NCBI GenBank assembly: GCA_005793345.1 | Contig: SXSU01000112.1 | Coordinates: 38,565-102,564 of the forward strand | From: Bdellovibrionales bacterium | GTDB taxonomy: Bacteria > Bdellovibrionota > Bdellovibrionia > Bdellovibrionales > Bdellovibrionaceae | Direction: 5' to 3' | Length of the DNA: 64,000 bases | Shown here: in pieces, positions 7,865 through 17,430 of the stretch | Numbering within the stretch: position 1 is the first letter of the stretch | How the letters are laid out: each line of letters starts with the position of its first letter | Notes under the pieces: generated by a model | The model's input: only the letters and a program-made list of their open reading frames with translations | Databases searched by the model: none | What the model was told of the DNA's origin: nothing | Translations under genes and position numbers: made by a program

Positions 7865-9694
7865 CTAATTTTTTTCTAAATTAATGTTGCGTTTTGCAAC
7901 TATACAGGACTCTCGCACAGCAAAATCCAAATCAAATTGCGAATTAAAATCCAAACTATCTCGAACTTTACTTTTAAAATAATCACTAAAATTATCAATG
8001 CTCGTTAAAAGCGGATTTGGTGAGGTTTGCCCTAGTCCGCAACGTGATGCCGTTTTTACCATTGCACCCAGTGATTTTATTTCTTCTAGATCTTTCATAG
8101 ATCCATTACCAATCATTATTTTTTCAAGTTGTTCAAGTAATAATTTATTTCCAGCTCGACAAGGAACGCAAAATCCACAGCTTTCATTTACAAAAAAATC
8201 CATATGATTATGAAGTATAGAAAATAAATCACGTTTTTTACTAAAAACAGTGAATGCACCACCCGTCGCTAAATCTGAATAACATAATTTTCTTTGAAAT
8301 TGTTTTTCAGAAAGACAAATCCCAGATGGACCACCAACTTGAACAGCCAAAACCTCTTTTGCACCACAGAGATTCAAAATATCTTGGACAGTAACTCCCC
8401 ATTCAACTTCATATATTCCAGGTCTTTCGCAATCTCCGGACACACTTAATAATTTAACACCTGAAGATGCATCTGTTCCCATCTTCTTAAACCAGGAAGA
8501 ACCGTTTAAAATAATTTTAGCAGCACAGGAAAATGTCTCTGGATTATTTACAACAGTCGGTTTGTGCAAATATCCAGAAGTCACTGGAAACGGAGGTCTA
8601 TTGCGGGGTTGACCTCGTTTTCCTTCTGCAGATTCAATAAGAGCTGATTCTTCACCACAAATATAAGCCCCTGCACCTAATTTTATACTTATATCAAAAC
8701 TAAATCTACTTCCTAAAATTCGTTTACCTAATAAACCAGCTAGTCTCATTGAATCCAATATTTTTTCAAGATAGGATTTTAAATATGCATACTCACCTCG
8801 AAGATACAAAAGTCCTTCTTTTGCCTCTACCGCATAACCCGCTATAGTCATGCCTTCAAAAATTAGTTGTGGTAATTCTGTTAATAAAACACGATCTTTA
8901 AAAGTTCCAGGCTCTCCTTCATCTGCATTACATATTATATACCGAGTATCCGACTCAGTCGCACGACAAAAACCCCATTTTTGAGCGGTGGAAAATCCTG
9001 CACCACCACGGCCTCGAAGTCCAGATTTTTTAATTTCTTCGATCACATCTAATGATCCAAGTTCCATTGCCATTCGAAGGGACTGACCTGGAATATAATC
9101 TGTAAAAAAAACTTTACCTTTCATTTGAATATTATTTTTTACTTCTGCTTTAATTTCTTGATCTGCATTGTGCCCGTCTCCAAATTGTGTGATGAGAGTA
9201 GCAAGACTTACCCCTTGCTTCAAAGAATCGACGATCAATTTTACTTTTGAAGGTGTTAATTGAGTAAATACAAAATCATTTATAAGTGCTGCGGGTTCTT
9301 GATCGCACATTCCAATACATGAAGTGGTGTAAAGACCAATTTTTTTATCAAGCGAAGTTGAACCAAATTTAATTCCAACTTCATCTTCAAATGCTCGCAT
9401 AACATCATGACATCCTTGCATTTCAGAAGTGGCACTTGTATTAAGATAAATAGTAAATTCACCTCGATGGTCCATTGATAAAAAGTGGTAAAAGCTCACA
9501 ACCCCTTTAATCATTACTGGAGAAATATCTAATTCATCGGCTATCCAGTCAAAAGAATCCTCTGGGATAAATCTAAAATTATTTTGAATCTCACGTAGAA
9601 TTCCTAACAACTGAGTCTTATCAAAATTAAATTTTGAAATAATATTTTGAATGTGTTCTTTTTGAATTATTGATTTTGTCGATGAATTCACCAT
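7865..9694 (-). CDS. hoxF: NAD-reducing hydrogenase diaphorase subunit HoxF (NuoE-like + NuoF-like)
   Basis: This 609-residue flavoprotein oxidises or reduces NAD(H). Residues about 1-165 are NuoE-like. From about residue 190 it is NuoF-like: the FMN/NAD site (RGRGGAGFST, NADEGEPGTFKDR, GAGAYICGEESAL) and the [4Fe-4S] motif SCGFCVPCR plus RCGLGQ. The size and fused layout match the roughly 600-residue HoxF of Cupriavidus-type enzymes rather than separate HoxE and HoxF. In the NuoE-like part I see only one Cys in the first half (GCHDV) plus SCIGMC, so the usual four-Cys [2Fe-2S] set looks incomplete. It is the first gene of the hox operon; the promoter must lie in 9695-9880. Confidence 0.93.
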   Translation of the reverse strand: MVNSSTKSIIQKEHIQNIISKFNFDKTQLLGILREIQNNFRFIPEDSFDWIADELDISPVMIKGVVSFYHFLSMDHRGEFTIYLNTSATSEMQGCHDVMRAFEDEVGIKFGSTSLDKKIGLYTTSCIGMCDQEPAALINDFVFTQLTPSKVKLIVDSLKQGVSLATLITQFGDGHNADQEIKAEVKNNIQMKGKVFFTDYIPGQSLRMAMELGSLDVIEEIKKSGLRGRGGAGFSTAQKWGFCRATESDTRYIICNADEGEPGTFKDRVLLTELPQLIFEGMTIAGYAVEAKEGLLYLRGEYAYLKSYLEKILDSMRLAGLLGKRILGSRFSFDISIKLGAGAYICGEESALIESAEGKRGQPRNRPPFPVTSGYLHKPTVVNNPETFSCAAKIILNGSSWFKKMGTDASSGVKLLSVSGDCERPGIYEVEWGVTVQDILNLCGAKEVLAVQVGGPSGICLSEKQFQRKLCYSDLATGGAFTVFSKKRDLFSILHNHMDFFVNESCGFCVPCRAGNKLLLEQLEKIMIGNGSMKDLEEIKSLGAMVKTASRCGLGQTSPNPLLTSIDNFSDYFKSKVRDSLDFNSQFDLDFAVRESCIVAKRNINLEKN

Positions 9695-9880
9695 CTCTGT
9701 ATTGTACTGAGTAGAATTTTTAAATACAACACTTCCATTTCAAGTAACATTAATTGTCACACTTTAAGAAGATTTTTTAACTTTTCATAAATTAATAATT
9801 AGCTCTTCTCTTAATTATTTTTTTTATGTTAAACAGCAATTTATATTAATGGTGTTTATGGAGTTAATGGAGCTATTGGC

Positions 9881-10861
9881 ATGAAATTTCAAAATGGTTT
9901 TTTTTATTTTGTTTCAAAATTTTTATTTTTAACATTATCTTTAACTGCTTTATTTTTTATTTTCTATATCTTTAAGATAGAATCTGCTTTTGCCGCTAAT
10001 CATGTAGAATATATTACTGAGTTTGCAGAACCTAATGAATCCTACAAATCACCTCATTCAATGAGAGTCGCTGTAATACAAGCAAACCCTGGTACCGCCA
10101 GTTTAAATGTAACAGCTGAAGAAGCTGAACGACTGAAATCTAATAACAGAGATAATATTAAAAGACAAATTGAAGGAGCTGCCAATCAAGGCGCAGAGTG
10201 GATAATTACCTCTGAAATGGGTGTTGTAGGTTACCCCCATATACCTGGAACTCCCAGTGAAGAAGAAAATTTTAGAACTAGAGAAGAAATCTTACCTTAT
10301 GCTGAAACAATACCAGGGCCAACGACAGAATACTTTTCAGCGCTAGCTAAAAAGCTCAACATACATTTGCAAGTTGGATTTCCTGAAATTGATCCCGTAA
10401 CCCAAAAACTTTACAATGCTGCAGTACTAATTAAACCCGATGGTAATATTGCAATTTCACATCGTAAAAATTCATTATTTCATGTCGAAGGAAATTATTT
10501 TTCCAAAGGTGGCACTACACCAGCAATATACGATTCTCCTATTGGAAAAGTTGGAATACTAATTTGCGCTGATGTTTATGATTACACTTTATTAAGATAC
10601 TATCAAACTAATGGTGTTAAAGTATTAAATTTAAGTACCTCTTGGGCCCAAATGAACACAGGTATGGGTTACTTTCAAAGAGCAGCACAGAATGTTGGAG
10701 CTTATTTATTAGCTGCCAATCAGCCTTACTTCCCTGACTCAGGAGTTATTAATCCAAATGGAGAAAACCAATCTCACATCCGACAAACAAGTGGAACAGC
10801 CTTTGGATTTATTCCTTATATTAATAAGTCATACCCAGCTTGTTCTAAACTTTTTAATTAA
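9881..10861 (+). CDS. Exported carbon-nitrogen hydrolase (nitrilase superfamily)
   Basis: This 326-residue protein has an N-terminal hydrophobic segment (residues about 8-32) ending near AFAA, so it is exported or membrane-anchored. The rest is a nitrilase fold with the full catalytic triad: Glu112 in TSEMG, Lys196 in HRKNS and Cys229 in ILICADVYD. It may hydrolyse an amide or nitrile outside the cytoplasm; the substrate is unknown. Nitrilase-fold enzymes are usually cytoplasmic, so the leader is notable. It is divergent from hoxF and is followed 115 bp later by another exported protein on the same strand. Confidence 0.85.
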   Translation: MKFQNGFFYFVSKFLFLTLSLTALFFIFYIFKIESAFAANHVEYITEFAEPNESYKSPHSMRVAVIQANPGTASLNVTAEEAERLKSNNRDNIKRQIEGAANQGAEWIITSEMGVVGYPHIPGTPSEEENFRTREEILPYAETIPGPTTEYFSALAKKLNIHLQVGFPEIDPVTQKLYNAAVLIKPDGNIAISHRKNSLFHVEGNYFSKGGTTPAIYDSPIGKVGILICADVYDYTLLRYYQTNGVKVLNLSTSWAQMNTGMGYFQRAAQNVGAYLLAANQPYFPDSGVINPNGENQSHIRQTSGTAFGFIPYINKSYPACSKLFN

Positions 10862-10976
10862 TAAAAGACATAAACCAGAGTAACAAAATTTGTTCATCAA
10901 ATTTGCCTGTTAAAATTTTTTACAACTCAATAAAATTTACATCAACATTCTAATTTATTACTGATACTCGTGATGA

Positions 10977-12698
10977 ATGAATTTTTTAGTTTCAAGTCTT
11001 CATAAAAATATTACTCAGAGACAAAAATATTTTTTTTATATATTAAAATTAATATTTTTCATAGAATTGCTTTTATTTAGCAATCATATTTGTCTAGCTA
11101 CTGCAAAAACAGCAATAAATAATTCACCCATACATAATAACAACTCTATAAATAGTTCCTCTCTAACATCTAATTTTCATTTTCAAAAGACTCTTCCTCG
11201 TAATTTTGATTTCAACGACCAAAATAGAATCTATAGCATAGAAGAAAAAATTAATGACTTGGGTGAATATGAAGTTGTTGTTTCGCTTAAAAAAGAAAAT
11301 TTAATTTTACCTGATATTAGCCAAGAGCTTTTTATTGGAAGATCACTAACATTGAGTCAAAAAGTAGAAATCTGGTTTATTCCCTCTGAAAATGGTGTAT
11401 TCAAACCAATCCCCAATCCCGTTGAAACTCAAGGTGATTTAGTTCGTGGAGTGAAATATATTCTAGACAAAGAATTACAAAATGCAGATCAATGGTTTAC
11501 TTGGTTGGCATTAAAATATATTGGTCAACATCTATCATTAGCATTAGATCATGATCATGAGTTTGAACAACAAATTCAATTGGACCAATTAAACTTAATT
11601 GATCTTGAACAACGTCTCCTGTCTCTATCAAAAATCAACCCTAATGACCCCTTATTAAAAGAAGGATATAGTCTACTTTATGAGGGATGGGTTTTCTTGC
11701 AACAAAAAATTCAAAATGAAAATAATAATATTTTTTGGGGCTATGTTGCAGGTGACGTTACTCTCACTCTTGTTGGTGGCAAAGTGCTTCACTCTTTTAG
11801 TCATTGGCTGGGACGTATAGGTCCTGAGCTTTTAGCAAAATACAGTTTAACAGAAAATGGAGTTTATAAAACTGTAGAACATTTAGCTTTAAAAATGCAG
11901 AAATCTGTAAATGATAAAATTGATTATTTAAGAAAAAAACTTTATTTAAAAAGTTATTCTTCCTTAGAAAAACAAGCAACAGCTGCATTTCTAGCAACAA
12001 TCCCCGTTCGAGTAAAAGTCATTTACCTCGTAAAATCCTTGCAGCATAAATCATTACTTGCAAAACATATTATAAATACTTTCACATCTGTTTTAAGCAC
12101 AATGAAAAATGGAATAGGACAAGCAAAATACATTGCATTGACTCAATCACTTCAACTCACATCTGAAATTATGGCTCGCCCAGAAGATTTATTTGATCCC
12201 AATCCCATCATACTTGGATCAAAACTTACGCAGGATAAAGATTTCATGCAAAACTTTTTATATATGACCAATGAAACATTTTGGATGTCTGCAATTGCAT
12301 CTAGGCCCAATTTAAATTTCACTAAAAAGTTTCTTCTATGTGGAGTTGTTGCTAGTATTGATTCCTTAGCAATGAATTTAGTTATTAAAAGCAACGTTGA
12401 CCAAGGACGTATTGCTCTTGATTCACTTTGGGAAGTTTTTGCTGGAAACTTACAAACTCAACTTGATATGAGATCAATTAAACTTTTCGAAGGACTGAGT
12501 GCTAAATTAATAAATCCAAAATTAGAGTTGGTTGGTTACATGGTCGCAATGGTCGATCAAGGAGCCGGATATTGGGGCTATGCTAAAATTTCAAAAGCCT
12601 ATGAAGATGGAAAATTATCTCAAGAAAAATTAAAAGAATTGGTTGATCAACAAATTACATTTAAAATCATTCCAGTTCTTGCTCATCTCACAAATTAA
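10977..12698 (+). CDS. Large exported protein of unknown function
   Basis: This 573-residue protein starts with a hydrophobic segment (about residues 22-42) ending near CLATA, a probable signal peptide or anchor. A low-complexity Asn/Ser stretch (about 45-65) follows, then a long mostly helical body with hydrophobic patches near residues 255-275 and 450-470. I recognise no catalytic motif. It lies between the exported nitrilase-like gene and the convergent HtrA-like gene, whose end is only 7 bp away. Confidence 0.6.
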   Translation: MNFLVSSLHKNITQRQKYFFYILKLIFFIELLLFSNHICLATAKTAINNSPIHNNNSINSSSLTSNFHFQKTLPRNFDFNDQNRIYSIEEKINDLGEYEVVVSLKKENLILPDISQELFIGRSLTLSQKVEIWFIPSENGVFKPIPNPVETQGDLVRGVKYILDKELQNADQWFTWLALKYIGQHLSLALDHDHEFEQQIQLDQLNLIDLEQRLLSLSKINPNDPLLKEGYSLLYEGWVFLQQKIQNENNNIFWGYVAGDVTLTLVGGKVLHSFSHWLGRIGPELLAKYSLTENGVYKTVEHLALKMQKSVNDKIDYLRKKLYLKSYSSLEKQATAAFLATIPVRVKVIYLVKSLQHKSLLAKHIINTFTSVLSTMKNGIGQAKYIALTQSLQLTSEIMARPEDLFDPNPIILGSKLTQDKDFMQNFLYMTNETFWMSAIASRPNLNFTKKFLLCGVVASIDSLAMNLVIKSNVDQGRIALDSLWEVFAGNLQTQLDMRSIKLFEGLSAKLINPKLELVGYMVAMVDQGAGYWGYAKISKAYEDGKLSQEKLKELVDQQITFKIIPVLAHLTN

Positions 12699-12705
12699 AC
12701 GATGA

Positions 12706-14121
12706 TTACTCAACTGGTGGTTTGCAGATTTCACCAAAATTTTCCACTTCTTTTTTTGGTTTAAAGTTTGCAAATAAACCCGAACTTGTCTCAAGATATA
12801 AATCTTTTTTCTTACTCTTTTTAAATGCGCGAAGGACTTGGCTTAATTGATTTAAGTTAGTTACTTTTTTAGAATTTACTTTTGTTACAATATCTCCAAA
12901 CTCTAAAAAAATATCTTCAGCGCTAGAATCTGGAGTAATATGAGTAATTAATAATTCAGATTTACTTTCTCTATATTCTTTATATAAAAAACAAGGATCT
13001 ACACCATAAGTTTGACTTAAACCTTCTACTAACTCATCTGATAAACTTTGGATGATTAATCCCTCAATACAAATAAATTCTCTTTTTTTAACCAAAGGTT
13101 GTATTGGAAAAATTTGAGGAACCAAGGGAGCTGTATAAGCCTCTACTGTTTTTAATTTTTTCTTTGTCCAAACTTTGATTTTAATTTTTTGTCTCGATGG
13201 AGTATTTTGTAAAAGATCAAAAATATTTTTTTTTGATTTTTGATCAAGCACGTTTCCATGTCGATCTATTTCTAAATTATTTATTGATAATATCACATCT
13301 TTCTTTTTTAAACCTGCTTGCTCTGCCATGCCACCTTTGAAGACATGAGTAACAATTACACCTCTAGTGTCCTTCATTCCAAGGTATTCTGCATTTGTAA
13401 TTGAGTTTCGTTGTAAATGTGCACCAAAGCTTGGTAGTTTAGGATTAATTCCCTGACATAATAACGGTAATAAGTTAGCGGCTAATTGAATTGGAGTTAT
13501 AAAACTTATATTATTTGCACCAAGTACAATAGCAGTATTAATTCCAATGACTTCACCTCTCTCATTAATTGCAGGTCCTCCACTATTTCCTGGATTAATT
13601 GCAGCATCTGTAACAAAACGCTCAACAGTATTTTCAGTACCTGCAATAAAATTTGAAATTTCACCAGCGGAAATATTTGGTTCTTCCATACCCAAAGGAT
13701 AACCTATTGCTTTAATCAGTTGCCCTCTTTTTAACCCAACCCCTTTTGCAAATTTTAAAGTTGGAATTTTTTTTTGCTTTGAAAGTTTTTTAAATCTTAA
13801 TATTTCTTCATTACTCATTTTTAAAAGAGCAACATCGGGCTCAAGTTCAGTTACCAGTCCAACACATTTTACAATAAAAGGCTCATCACTTGTGAGAATG
13901 GAACGAATTTCAAGATGAGTTGCACTCCGTGCAACATGTGAGTTAGTTAATATCCAACCTTCTTCATTATTTATAGAAATAAAAAAGCCAGAACCTGTCC
14001 ACTCTTCTTGTAATGCCTTTCTAGGATCTAACAATGTTGGCCAATGTGTTTCATTATAGCCTCGACCATGAATTCTAACAACCGAAGGCATGGCTCTTTG
14101 TGCAGATAAGGTAATATTCAT
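12706..14121 (-). CDS. HtrA/DegP-like serine protease with two PDZ domains, no signal peptide
   Basis: The 471-residue product has the trypsin-like triad of the HtrA family: His62 (NSHVA), Asp96 (EPDVALL) and Ser180 (NPGNSGGP). A PDZ domain spans about residues 230-330 (GVIVTHVFKGGMAEQAGL) and a second, shorter one lies in the last 110 residues. The N-terminus begins MNITLSAQRAM and has no hydrophobic leader, unlike DegP/DegQ, so a cytoplasmic location is implied. The start at 14121 sits directly after the stop of the upstream gene, with AGGA about 10 bases before it; a longer frame to 14169 would overlap that gene. The two genes are clearly coupled. Confidence 0.85.
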   Translation of the reverse strand: MNITLSAQRAMPSVVRIHGRGYNETHWPTLLDPRKALQEEWTGSGFFISINNEEGWILTNSHVARSATHLEIRSILTSDEPFIVKCVGLVTELEPDVALLKMSNEEILRFKKLSKQKKIPTLKFAKGVGLKRGQLIKAIGYPLGMEEPNISAGEISNFIAGTENTVERFVTDAAINPGNSGGPAINERGEVIGINTAIVLGANNISFITPIQLAANLLPLLCQGINPKLPSFGAHLQRNSITNAEYLGMKDTRGVIVTHVFKGGMAEQAGLKKKDVILSINNLEIDRHGNVLDQKSKKNIFDLLQNTPSRQKIKIKVWTKKKLKTVEAYTAPLVPQIFPIQPLVKKREFICIEGLIIQSLSDELVEGLSQTYGVDPCFLYKEYRESKSELLITHITPDSSAEDIFLEFGDIVTKVNSKKVTNLNQLSQVLRAFKKSKKKDLYLETSSGLFANFKPKKEVENFGEICKPPVE

Positions 14122-14122
14122 T

Positions 14123-14908
14123 TTAAGTGGATCCTGTCTTTTTTGCTTGTACAGCTTCAAGCGTTTCATTTGCTTTTTTTACCCGATTTGAAAGTGTAAT
14201 CATTAATGCTTTTGCCCAAGTTGGTTTTTGAAATAATAAAACATCTAAATGATCAAGTGGAATTTCAATCAATTCACAATCAGTTGTTGCAATAACATCG
14301 GCTGATCTTGGTTGATTGTTAATATATGCCATTTCGCCAACGAATTCACCCACATTAATTTTTCCAATTTCGACTTCACCATTTTCTCGTTTTAAATAAA
14401 CTCGCAAAGATCCTTTTCTAAGTAAATAAACATTTTTCGCTTTTTCACCTTCTCGAATAAGCACATCACCTGGAACTAAGAATCTAAGATAAAATTCGTC
14501 AACCTCTCCATGTGCTACATAATTTAAGGCTTTTGCTATTTGCTTTGCGACCACTTTATCTTCTGATGAGTCTAAGTATTGTACTCTGCCCATAACAACT
14601 TCATCAGTGAATCTTTCCTGGTCAGGAATCGCAGATAAAATAATTATTCCTGTATCTTTATACTTTTTCTCATTTAAAACTTGGGTTACAACATTCCAGC
14701 CATTGACCTTTGTTAATAACGGATCGACAATCAAAACATGTGGGGGTACATTTTGAATTTTCATTAATGTATCAGATCCATCTTGTGCTGTAAAGATGGT
14801 CGTATTGCTAAAATGTTGTTCGATAGAAGCAACAATTTTAACTCTGACGTCTGGTAAGTTACTGGCCACCAAAAAAATTCTCTTTTGATCAATCATTTCT
14901 TGCGACAT
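14123..14908 (-). CDS. Receiver-like domain fused to cyclic-nucleotide-binding domain
   Basis: This 261-residue protein has a CheY-like receiver (about residues 8-125) with a candidate phospho-acceptor Asp in LIVDPLL (about 62). A CRP-type cyclic-nucleotide-binding domain follows (about 140-250), with the PGDVLIREGE, GEFVGEMAYI and RSADVIATTD segments of the phosphate-binding cassette. There is no DNA-binding HTH after it, so it is a sensor or adaptor, not a CRP-type transcription factor. An AAGG-like site precedes the ATG. The downstream HtrA-like gene begins at its stop codon, suggesting the two act together. Confidence 0.85.
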   Translation of the reverse strand: MSQEMIDQKRIFLVASNLPDVRVKIVASIEQHFSNTTIFTAQDGSDTLMKIQNVPPHVLIVDPLLTKVNGWNVVTQVLNEKKYKDTGIIILSAIPDQERFTDEVVMGRVQYLDSSEDKVVAKQIAKALNYVAHGEVDEFYLRFLVPGDVLIREGEKAKNVYLLRKGSLRVYLKRENGEVEIGKINVGEFVGEMAYINNQPRSADVIATTDCELIEIPLDHLDVLLFQKPTWAKALMITLSNRVKKANETLEAVQAKKTGST

Positions 14909-14969
14909 GTTTTGCTACCCTTAACCTTTATTACTTAGTTTAGTTTTTAACTTGTTTTAATTTAACTTA

Positions 14970-17003
14970 TCATTCTTTTACTTTGACATATTTTTTATGA
15001 GATTTTCTATTTATTTTTGACAAGCTAGATTTTAATTTTATAGGTATTTTATATAATTCTTCAAGCTCTGTCTGAAATCCACTAGATAATATTGGAAATC
15101 GACACCATGTTTTTGGATCCAAGCTTTCATCATCTAAATGAAACGAAGGAGCATAACGTTCTCTTTTCCATTGGTTGCGCGCCCAAAGTTTAAAAAATTT
15201 TGAAATCCACTTTTTTAAATCTTCATGGCTGTATTTATCTTCAAGTAGATAATAAATTTCAATCGGACTTCTCTTATCTCGAATAGCATATTTTTCAATG
15301 ATATTTAATACTGAATAAGGCATCAGATCTTGCTCGTCGGTTTGACTTGAAAATTGTGGTCGCAACTCAGCAGTTGGCGGCTGCTCTAATACTAATTTTA
15401 AACTTTTTATTCGATCACTCATTTGATGACACCAAGAAATTAAAAATTCTTTATCAATTCCACCAAGGGGAGCTAGTCCACCACAAGTATCACCATCCAT
15501 TGTTGCATATCCAACTGCTGCTTCAGAACGATTACTTGTTGTAATAAGCAACGAGTTTTTTAAATTAGCAAGCATCCATACACTCGGCCCTCGAGCCCTT
15601 GCTTGAATATTTTGTAAAATTACATCGTGATCTTTCCAATTTAATTTTACCAGAAGTGGCTCCTCTACAATTTTAATATAGCTATCTACTAACTCATCAA
15701 CACTCCAATGATAAAAAGTAACTCCAAGTTCCTTTGCTAATTTCTCTGCAGCATTGTAAGTAGTTTCAGATGAGTTTTTGGTCGATTGATAAACACAAAA
15801 TACATGATTCTTTATATCGAACTTTGATTTTCCATTCTTGATGTTCTGATTATTTATAATTGGTAAAATTTTTCTTTGAAACTCTTCAGGTGATAATTCT
15901 TGTTTTGCCCATTCAAAAGATTTTTCAGCAAGTATAGCACAGACTGAAGAATCAATTCCTCCGCTCAGAGAAATGACAAATCCATGCAAGCCACTTTTCC
16001 TTAAAAAATCAAACAAACCTAATGAAACCGCTTTAGAAAACTCTTCAAAACGAGTTAGTTCATGAGTTGGTATCTGATTAATCTTTGCAGTTTTAATCTT
16101 CGACCATTTAAAATTTACTTTTACTAAGTTTTTAGTTTGAAACTCAAGTTGTGGCTGATAACTAATTGTTTTCATTCTTGGCAATGTTGCTCGACCCAAT
16201 TCAACTTCACTAATAGTTAAATTATAATCGGCAAAACTAAATCGTGGACCTTCGGCAATAAACTCTCCATTTTGTGCAATAAGAGTTCCTCCATCATAAA
16301 TAATTCTTCCACTTTCATTTCCAACTAAATTACTATATATATAGATAACATTAAAAGCCCTTGATCCTTCACTGACAAAATTTTTGCGAATTTGATGTTT
16401 ACCAAACGCAAAATGGGAGGCTGATGGGTTTAAAATTATTTCGACCCCTCGACGAGCTAAATCACTTCCTGGTCTATGGGTGCCCCAAGCCTCTTCACAA
16501 ATCTCGAATCCTATTTTTACATGATCCACTTCAAAATAAATATCACCAATTGGAATACTAATATTTTCATATTCAAATTTATCCACAACATTATGTGGCC
16601 ACGGTTTAAACCATCTCTGCTCATAATGCACCCCATCGCCAGCCAATGCTTTTTTTGCGACTAAACCAATAATTTTTTGATCAACAACAACAGCAACACA
16701 ATTATATAAACAACTTCGATGTAATATAGGAATTCCAAACCCTACAAATTTTTTATTTGTAAAGGGTAATAATTTTTTTAACATTCTCCAAGATTCTTCT
16801 ATTACAAATAAATTAAAAAATGCGTCTTCACACCCATAGCCACTTATCGATAACTCTGGAAGACATATAATATCGAGATGTGCTTGTTCCGCCTTTTTTA
16901 AAATACTTTTAATACGTTCAAAATTACCCACCCAGTCCAACGGTGTTTGATTTAGTGTACTTCCTGCAACTTTTAATTTGTGGATAAAATTTTTATGAAT
17001 CAT
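14970..17003 (-). CDS. nadE: Glutamine-dependent NAD+ synthetase
   Basis: This 677-residue two-domain enzyme makes NAD+ from deamido-NAD+ using ammonia released from glutamine. The N-terminal nitrilase-type glutaminase (about 1-290) has Glu in LPELSISGYG, a Lys in the AKKALAGDG region and Cys in FEICEEAWG. The C-terminal synthetase has the ATP pyrophosphatase P-loop SGGIDSS (about residue 350) and later TTSNRSEAAVGY. Length and order match the long NadE form. AAGG lies about 8 bases before the ATG. It is the last ordinary chromosomal gene before the plasmid-like island. Confidence 0.94.
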   Translation of the reverse strand: MIHKNFIHKLKVAGSTLNQTPLDWVGNFERIKSILKKAEQAHLDIICLPELSISGYGCEDAFFNLFVIEESWRMLKKLLPFTNKKFVGFGIPILHRSCLYNCVAVVVDQKIIGLVAKKALAGDGVHYEQRWFKPWPHNVVDKFEYENISIPIGDIYFEVDHVKIGFEICEEAWGTHRPGSDLARRGVEIILNPSASHFAFGKHQIRKNFVSEGSRAFNVIYIYSNLVGNESGRIIYDGGTLIAQNGEFIAEGPRFSFADYNLTISEVELGRATLPRMKTISYQPQLEFQTKNLVKVNFKWSKIKTAKINQIPTHELTRFEEFSKAVSLGLFDFLRKSGLHGFVISLSGGIDSSVCAILAEKSFEWAKQELSPEEFQRKILPIINNQNIKNGKSKFDIKNHVFCVYQSTKNSSETTYNAAEKLAKELGVTFYHWSVDELVDSYIKIVEEPLLVKLNWKDHDVILQNIQARARGPSVWMLANLKNSLLITTSNRSEAAVGYATMDGDTCGGLAPLGGIDKEFLISWCHQMSDRIKSLKLVLEQPPTAELRPQFSSQTDEQDLMPYSVLNIIEKYAIRDKRSPIEIYYLLEDKYSHEDLKKWISKFFKLWARNQWKRERYAPSFHLDDESLDPKTWCRFPILSSGFQTELEELYKIPIKLKSSLSKINRKSHKKYVKVKE

Positions 17004-17287
17004 AATTACCTTAATTAGCGTGCAAAAATATAGTATTTCATGTTAATAATTGGTATCATCATGCAAATGATCAGTCTTAATCACGAACCTTAGTTTTAAT
17101 AATACACTTAATCATAGCATAATGTGTATTCATTTTTATATTTCCCATTGGCCTCTGGTTACTTGTTACAATCTGTTGGCTTCACGAAGATGAGAAACCT
17201 TATCTTCCATTTTTTTTTCTTATTTGAATTCATTTTATAAATTGGTTTTTATTAACAACAAATATTATGTAACAAGTTTATCTCTAG
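17004..17287. other. Intergenic region upstream of nadE
   Basis: Apart from the terminator-like hairpin annotated at 17186-17218, I see one weak fragment of repeat module C at about 17068-17087 (TGATCAGTCTTAATCACGA). Read on the minus strand, about 17165-17209 contains a 14-codon open stretch starting MEDKVSH, probably not a gene. The rest is AT-rich without a recognisable gene. Confidence 0.4.
17186..17218 (+). terminator. Intrinsic-terminator-like hairpin without an upstream gene
   Basis: A 9-bp stem (GAAGATGAG pairing with CTTATCTTC, one G-T pair), a 4-base loop and a run of nine T form a good rho-independent terminator on the plus strand. The nearest upstream gene, nadE, runs the other way, so the hairpin would end a transcript that starts within 17004-17185, possibly a small RNA. 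Confidence 0.55.
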
Positions 17288-17430
17288 GTTATTATGAAAA
17301 TACAAACTTTAGTTTGGATTTTCATAATACGGGGTGATTGAAAATCGCCCCCAACAAACAAGAGAATAACTGCTCGTGATTATGTCTGATAAAATCGCGA
17401 AGCAATCAGACTTAATCATGAGCAGTTATT
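17288..17430 (+). repeat. Three-hairpin modular repeat, full copy, first of a tandem pair
   Basis: Module A is the TTATTATGAAAATAC palindrome around CAAACtttAGTTTG. Module B is GGGGTGATT/AATCGCCCC, whose pairing includes one T-G wobble. Module C runs from AATAACTGCTCGTGATTATG to its complement ending CAGTTATT. The last GTTATT is shared with the first bases of the next copy. Confidence 0.9.

Noticed and set aside
17040..17240. tRNA or riboswitch upstream of nadE
   Set aside because: I found no cloverleaf, no CCA-end pattern and no known riboswitch consensus; only a plain terminator hairpin is supported.
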